Shown here: positions 57,992 through 64,000 of the stretch, piece by piece
Layout of the letters: each line of letters opens with the position of its first letter
Numbering within the stretch: position 1 is the stretch's first letter
Source of the DNA: Volvox africanus
Taxonomy: Eukaryota; Chlorophyta; Chlorophyceae; Chlamydomonadales; Volvocaceae
Reading direction: 5' to 3'
Length of the DNA: 64,000 bases
NCBI GenBank assembly: GCA_030268105.1
Contig: BSDZ01000016.1
Span: forward strand, 2,549,501 to 2,613,500
Position numbers and translations under genes: made by a program
Notes under the pieces: model-generated
The model's database searches: none
The model's input: only the letters and a program-made list of their open reading frames with translations
Told to the model about the DNA's origin: nothing

Positions 57992-58498
57992 GAAGCGGCA
58001 TCCGCTTAAATGTGCGATCGAGGCATTCTAGTATTGCGGCGGCAACCCAAACGGCAAGGCCCCGGACGAAAACGCCCTCGTCCACATGGTTTCGGATCTG
58101 CCGTACGGTTACTGTCATTCTTGGCGGTAATCCTGGACATTCATACCTAGCTAGTGCCGCAGTTTCTGCAGCTTATCTGTGATCCCTGATATACGTTGTT
58201 GTCGCCATCCGAATGCGTTTTATAACCTATTTCTTCCTGCATTGAAATGCTGCTCCCTACCCAACACCACCACCTGTGTGTACGGCACTTCCGTGTGTAC
58301 GAAATTTCCTTCGCAATCTCGCGGAGCCGACTCCGATTTCCACTCAAGCGTGCGTTCGCAACAGACCTTTTATCACCTCAAGGATAATGATCTGATGTAC
58401 GACATGCGCACCCGTACCTTCCCTTACACACGCAACATACATAACGACGTATGGGAATGATTCGATTATATCTCCTGCGCAGTACAGCAGTACAGAAA

Positions 58499-58503
58499 TT
58501 ACA
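58499..58503 (-). promoter_or_regulatory. TGTAA polyadenylation signal, NAF1
   Basis: First minus-strand TGTAA after the NAF1 stop codon, about 265 nt downstream. Confidence 0.6.
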
Positions 58504-58767
58504 GAGATTCATAAGCCCCATGTGATGCGGCAATCTTCGGTACGCCTTTTGGCAGATGTTGCTTCAGTAGGGAAGAACAAAAATGTCGATGGCCTAATTA
58601 GGAGCAGCGTCATTACGTCTATAAGAGCGCGAGCAGGAACCGTTGTGCACACAAAACATGACATCAGGAGCTCGAAAACCTAAACCCGTTTGGCCGTGGA
58701 AATATGAGGACCGAACGACCGAACAGACACGTGACGTCATCGGGCATCACCGCAAGCCATTGAGACG

Positions 58768-61700
58768 TCACCACCAGGGCTGCCCCGGCGGTGGACCCCC
58801 GCTGCCGCTGCCGTACTGTTGTGGCGGCGGCGGCCCCGAAGCTGGCACATGGAAGTGCTCCGGACCAGCTCCGTGTCGGCTGGGGTATTGGTGGTAGTGA
58901 TGCTGATGCTGATGCTGATGCTGCGGCTGCCCGTTGCTGTGCTGCTGCGTCGGTGGGCCGTTGCCGTACTGCTGCCGCGGCGGTTCGCTGCCGAACTGCT
59001 GCGGCGGGAAATATCCCCCGGCATGTGACGGTGGCTGTCCGTTGCCGTACTGCGGCGGCGGTGAGCCGTTGCGATACTGTTGCGGCGGGAAGTACCCAGC
59101 GGCGGCGGCAGGCGGCGGTGGCGGCCTGGTGCTCCCTAGTCCAGGAGCATGTGCGTGTTGGTATTGCTGTTGGGACTGTGGCGCTGGTTGCCCTGGCGGG
59201 CCGTACGACGGTGGTGGTTGTCGCCCGTACCCCGTGCCGTACCCTGTGGGGTCTTGAGGCGCCGGCGCATACGACATCGGAGCGTGGTACGGGGAAGCGC
59301 CGCCAAGGCCGGGAGGGGGATCCGATGGCTCGTTGTACGGCTGCGTATGATGCTGATGGTACGGCTGAGGATGTTGCGGACCACCGCTACTGTAGTACGG
59401 CTGCTGCTGTGTATGGTGGTAGGGTTGCTGATGCCGCTGCTGTGACGGAGCTGGTTGGGTCTGAGCCGCGTCGTAATCCCGCACTGGCCGCATCCACTTC
59501 CCCTCGCTGAAGGCGCCACTGCCGCCGCCGTCCCCCCCTCTCCCGCCCTGTCGTACATTCGGCAAAGAGCAATCTGGGTACGAGTATACGTGCGAATAAG
59601 CACATGCACACGCATGTGTATGTGATACATGTGTACGTGTATGTGTATGCGTGTATGTGTATGTGTATGCGTGTATGTATATGTGTATGTACGTGCACGA
59701 CCAGGTGGGGAAGCCCCTGGAATGGTGGGGCGGACAAGGTGCCCGAGCCACAAGGCCCTAACAGAACCCGCATTGGGGTCTGTCAGATCAGAGCCTCAGA
59801 CACCTAGGCACGTGTCACGTATCCAGATGTGCCCCCCCCCCCTTAGGCGCGCGGGAAGATATCGCCCGCCCTTCCAACCGCGCCCCCTGCCTCACGTGCT
59901 GCTGCTGCTGCTGCTGTGGTTGTGACCAGTGCAGTTTGCGGCCACCGCCGCCACCGCTCCCATGTCTCCCGCCGCTGCCGTACCGACCGCCGCCGCCGCC
60001 GCCACCGTGTCGGCCGCCATGTCTCCCGCCGCCGTGCCGGCCACCGCCTCCTGTCCCCTTCCCACTTGGGTCGTCCCCTCCCAAACCAAGAAGCGCGCTC
60101 ATAGCTCCCGCAGTGGCGTTGACTTGAAAGGCTGTCGAGGGGCCACCTGGGGAAGGGGGGGGGTCCGGGGGTAGAGGACCAAATCACCACATCGGATGTC
60201 GGGAGGGAAAACAGTGGACCACTTACAGTCGCTCACTCAGTCTCCCAAAAATGTTGCCTAACACGGATGATGTTTGATAAGTGATGCAGTACGGCAGATC
60301 CAAAGCCCGATTAACCAGATCAGTTAACGCAACAATTTGCAAAACAGAAAAGATAATAGTGCCGCCAGAGGAAGGAAAGAATAACTGAACATGTATGTGT
60401 ATGTGTGTTACAAAATACAAGAAAAGAGCAAAATCAGGAAAACCCAAATATTTGGATATGTCGAACCTCTTTGGACTGCTGCAGCCCGTGACCGTTGACG
60501 TGGCCGGTCGCCGCCGCCGCCGCCGCCACCCACTGACGTCGCTGCAGCCCTTCCTTCCGCTGCGGCGCCATCAGGTGCTCCCTTCCGTTTCGCAACTTGC
60601 TGCGGATTCCAATTGCCGTACACAGAATAGTAAGGGTGATCGTTGAAGTCAGCAAAGCGCCTGGCCCCTCGTGGACCGTATTACTTGCTCTGACATTCTT
60701 TCGTATATGAGTGTTGATAAATTGATGATGTCCGTGGTGGTTATGAAAGCCGTTTGCAGTTACTGGTTGACAAGATGTTGGTTGAGTGGCCAATAAAACG
60801 GTTGACGACGGAGGTGGGACACAACACAGCGAAGAGCATGATAAACAACACTAATATACAATTCTTAATTCGTGTATACAGACAGACAGACAGATGGATA
60901 GATCCACACCTGCAGAAGCCCTCCATGCACAAACACACACATACACATGTGCCCCGGCCTCCCCCTTGTCCAAGTCGGCGCAGCGCCTAACGCTTCGGCC
61001 TACCCTGCTTCCTTTCCGTGCTCGTCCCACGGACCGGGTCCCCCCTCCCCTCCCCTCCCCTCCCCTCCGTGGCCTGGGCGCTCACCTGCCGCAGGTAGTG
61101 CTGCTCGGCCTCATCGTCACTGAAGTACACCTCATCATCAGACGCAGCCTCCGGCACGGTAGCCCTTGCTCCGGAACCAAACTGCGGGTTGGGCCACCGG
61201 GAGGACGTGTGGTCGCACCCCACCGGGAGTTTGTGGGGTGAGAGAGGGGTTTCGGAGCGGTGATGGACAGCTCGTACTGACTACGGGTTACATTCGTATG
61301 ACGGAATCTTAACCCTCGCGGTTTAATTCCTTGCACTAGATAGATACACGCACACAAACGCAGAACAATGAAGTGACTCCTTTCTTCGTATGAGCACACA
61401 CATACACACACATGCCCCCCCCACATAACCCCCCCCACACATACACAGAGATGCACAAACGCTCACAATCTCTTCCGCCGTCAGCAACCGAGATAGTCTC
61501 GGAACCGTGTACAGCGCCGCCCCCGGCTTGACACACTCGGGGAGGGGGGCCTTCGACGAGTATCTGCAACCCGAACAACCGCCAACAACCAACCATCAAC
61601 CACCCGGGGGTGGGGTGGTTGGAGGAAGCCGTGCCAGAAAGGGTGCAGGGTGCAGAACACGTGAGCATGTGCGTTCTATGCATATCGTTTTTACGTGTCT

Positions 61701-64000
61701 AACGCACTCTCTAACGCCTAACGTCGAACATCTAACGCTGTGACGTGTTCCACTCTACATGCCGGGTTAGGAAATGAGGAGATGAGAATCGGCGACAGCA
61801 AGGTCATGCTCCACATTTACCACAGGAGACTATGAGTAAGTCCTCCAATATTTGTCAGTTAAGGTTAAGGTTAGTTAAGTAATCATTAATAATACTTTGT
61901 TTCGGATCTTATTCGTATCCCATTTTGGCCTTCAGCAATTGCCCCTAGTGAGAGAGAAGTGAGAAAGATGAAGCTGACGGACGCAACGACGGACAGACAG
62001 ACAGACAGACAGACGCAGACAGACAGACAGACGCAGACAGACAGACAGACGCAGACAGACAGACACAGACAGACATGCCTGGCCACCGAAGTGCCCGGAG
62101 GTCTTGGACGCCCACCATCTGCCGCCCGCGCAAGGCCCACCTGAAGGCGTACAGCGGCTGAGTGACGGGCCCGAACACCTCCTCCAGCAGCCCGAGTGGA
62201 CGCCGATCCTCAGACACCACCAAACTCCTGTCAGGGGGGGGGGCAAGAGGAAAACGGTTTGTGTCAGTTGGGAAGTTGGGAGTTGCAAGTGTTCATCGTC
62301 ACGGTTAACGCCTTCACCAGCTTCCCGCCATTTTCCCACTCACCTAGGGGCCTTACATCTGCATGACGTGAATGTCCCGATCTCCCACCCAATCCCTGCT
62401 CTCCTGGACAAATGAACATTGCCTTTGCCTATAACCTACCAGTTGTGCACCCCAGCCTTTGGACTCTTGCTGCCACGTTATCCTGAAATTCGCCATACCC
62501 TCCGAAACCATCCTAATAGCCCGTACCGCCACCTACCCTTCCTCTCTCACTCACCCCTCTGCCAGCGGGCGGCTGTTGGCCAGCCCCTGCATCACCAACA
62601 TGCCCTCACACACACTCATGCAACCGCCCGCTGGCTCCATTACGTCATCGGCCGTCACCTCCACTCCAGCGAGATCCGGAGGCGCGGCCGGCCAACCCTG
62701 GAGCGCGAAGAAGGGAGGAAGAACCCTCCCAAAACTTGACATAAAAAACAACAAGATGACGAGATTCGAACCCGTACAGGAGTAAGGAGGACATGTATGC
62801 ATTTGAACAAGAACACACAATTCACGGTTCCAAAGCTACAAGACAAATATCCGCATTGGGTTAGGTGCTCTCCTAAGGAACAAGTCTCGTGACGAGCTAA
62901 GACAGCTATCCACCGCCTGGTGACAAGTGCGAAGCGGTTAGCGTCAGGCGCCCACGCCCTGCTGCCAGCTTCTATCGGCTCGACGAATCACCCATCTTGA
63001 CCCATACTGACTGTCGTCTCATGACTCTCCCCTTCCCCCTTAACGCCTCTCTGCGCTGTGCAGCCTTCCCACCAGGTCTTTCACGGTGGTCCAGGCGGGC
63101 CCCCCGCCCCCCTCGCTGTCCTCCTTGTCGTCCTCCTCGTCCGCCTCCGCGTAGGCCCGCGTGATGAGGACCCGCATACCCTGGTGGTCCAGAGCCTGTC
63201 CTTGGGGGGGAGGCAGTGCAGTGCAGGAGGCGGTGGGTTAGAGGGTCGCGGAAAGAAAACTGAAACTGACACCCCCCGGTGGTTGTGGTTGTGGTGACGG
63301 TGGTGGTTGTGGTTGTGGTTGTGGTGGTGGTGGAGTGAGGGGCGGCGTTGGAACCTGGAGAAACACAATACCGCCCACAGGCGATGAGAAATCGACAACT
63401 GTCAGTTTTGGGGCGGCTTTTGGGATTGGGACGTAGGCGAGGGTGATGGGCTGTCAGGTCAATGAGGTCAGGCGGCAAGATAGGGAGTTTCAACTCACGA
63501 TGGGTACGAGGAGTACGATGGGTACGAGGAGACCTAATGTCGACGTTGTGGGAGTAGCGAAAGAGGGGAATGCCAGGTGAGCACGGATGATGGGTCGGGT
63601 GAGGAGGGGCAGAGAGAGGAGATGCATGGGTGACACGCATGAGTCACTTCGTCATGGGCCTTGCGTTCCTTCGCCGTCCCGCGGGACGCATGAGGCTGTA
63701 GCAAGGCACGAACGACGTACAGCATACCTGCAACTCCTCGTCGTCCACCATTCGGTTTAAGGCCGCTACAGCCGCCGCCGCCACGTCATCCTCATCCTCG
63801 CTGCTACTGCTCAACGGGTCGCTATCCGTCTCTACTTCTCGCATTGTTACGTCGTCGCCACCATTGGCAGTAGCAGGCTCGCGGTATATTAGGCGCAGCT
63901 TTAAGACTGTACTACCGTTGTCGGCCGGCGCCAACTCGAGCCGCAGCGAGATGGGATTGGTGGCCGAGGTGCGTTGTCTCGCCACAGCTGCTAAAGCCCG
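58768..64000 (-). CDS. NAF1: NAF1, H/ACA snoRNP assembly factor (5' end beyond the window)
   Basis: Exons in transcript order: 64000-63728 (open at the edge), 63195-63073, 62697-62555, 62227-62141, 61563-61467, 61181-61086, 60599-60467, 60146-59896, 59547-58768. The phases agree over 660 residues. NAF1 binds dyskerin early in H/ACA snoRNP and telomerase RNP assembly in the nucleus and is later replaced by GAR1. An acidic Ser/Glu/Asp N-terminal part leads to the Gar1/Naf1 beta-barrel: VCEGMLVMQGLANSRPLAEG, VSEDRRPLGLLEEVFGPV, QPLYAFRYSSKAPLPECV, KPGAALYTVPRLSRLL. Then comes the acidic NAF1 signature DDEVYFSDDEAE, an RGG/GRHGG-rich stretch and a very long Pro/Gln/Gly/His/Tyr-rich tail ending QPWW. 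The acceptors of the exons at 63195 and 60599 were set by phase and are less certain. The tail is low-complexity and prion-like, as in other NAF1 proteins but long. Confidence 0.9.
58895..59130 (-). repeat. coding low-complexity repeats in the NAF1 tail
   Basis: Irregular repeats of motifs such as GYFPPQQ, QYGNGxPP and an HQHQHQ run encoded by ATGCTG-type triplets. The frame is preserved throughout. Confidence 0.75.
61990..62078. repeat. CAGA tetranucleotide microsatellite in a NAF1 intron
   Basis: About 20 CAGA/CAGACG units in the intron between exons 62227-62141 and 61563-61467. On the transcribed strand it reads TCTG. Long open frames through it are repeat artefacts. Confidence 0.93.

Larger units (their letters stand above)
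57791..58767. other. convergent 3' UTRs of the PIH and NAF1 genes
   Basis: Contains TGTAA at 57987-57991 for the PIH gene and TTACA at 58499-58503 (TGTAA on the minus strand) for NAF1. No other coding region was seen. Confidence 0.6.

Noticed and set aside
62740..62830. Minus-strand sequence ACGGGTTCGAATCTCGT looks like a tRNA T-stem and loop
   Set aside because: The T-arm pairs, but the 5' acceptor strand expected about 48 nt upstream does not pair with the 3' side and no D-arm or anticodon arm is visible. It may be a tRNA-derived fragment in a NAF1 intron.

Overview
The window is nuclear DNA from a green alga of the volvocine (Chlamydomonas/Volvox) group. The evidence is the gene content (plastid ClpD-type chaperone, thylakoid-lumen FKBP, intraflagellar transport and dynein-assembly genes), many short exons separated by introns of about 100-1300 bp, alanine/serine/glutamine-rich inserts inside proteins, and TGTAA polyadenylation signals after most stop codons. 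Base composition is only moderately GC-rich, which fits a colonial relative better than Chlamydomonas reinhardtii, but the species cannot be named. No operon, CRISPR array, rRNA or convincing tRNA was found. All gene models were assembled by eye from reading frames, GT/AG boundaries and phase continuity; no transcript data were available.

Layout. 331-5685 (+): 3' part of a ClpD-type HSP100 chaperone, followed by 5 kb without recognisable genes. 10732-14054 (+): alpha/beta hydrolase. 15334-17739 (+): EF-hand protein with axonemal features, convergent with 18910-23495 (-), a 2-oxoglutarate/Fe(II) dioxygenase whose introns carry a 14-unit minisatellite and a GAT-type repeat. 24471-27100 (+) and 29815-32148 (-): two serine O-acetyltransferase genes arranged tail to tail. 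32149-35542 is gene-poor and holds an old direct repeat. 35543-38086 (+): tandem universal-stress-protein-like protein. 38087-45762 holds one long open exon (42315-43760, -) but no complete gene I recognise. 45763-47886 (-): lumenal FKBP. 49508-54220 (-): IFT57. 54748-57790 (+): PIH1D1-like dynein assembly factor, divergent from IFT57. 58768-64000 (-): NAF1, the H/ACA snoRNP assembly factor, running off the right edge.

How the genes relate. Three genes point to cilia: the EF-hand protein, IFT57 and the PIH factor. IFT57 and the PIH gene face away from each other across 527 bp. Three point to plastid metabolism or protein care: ClpD, the lumenal FKBP and probably one or both serine acetyltransferases. 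The rest look like independent housekeeping genes.

The strongest unusual signal is in the two serine acetyltransferase genes. Their ends differ substantially, but a central block of about 860 bp, including a whole 305-bp intron, is about 99% identical, with abrupt edges inside coding exons. This is what recent gene conversion between inverted paralogues should leave. Other points of interest are the missing ClpP-docking tripeptide in the ClpD-type protein and the marked abundance of the word GTACGG/CCGTAC, which also appears at a share of splice donors and in short tandem expansions.
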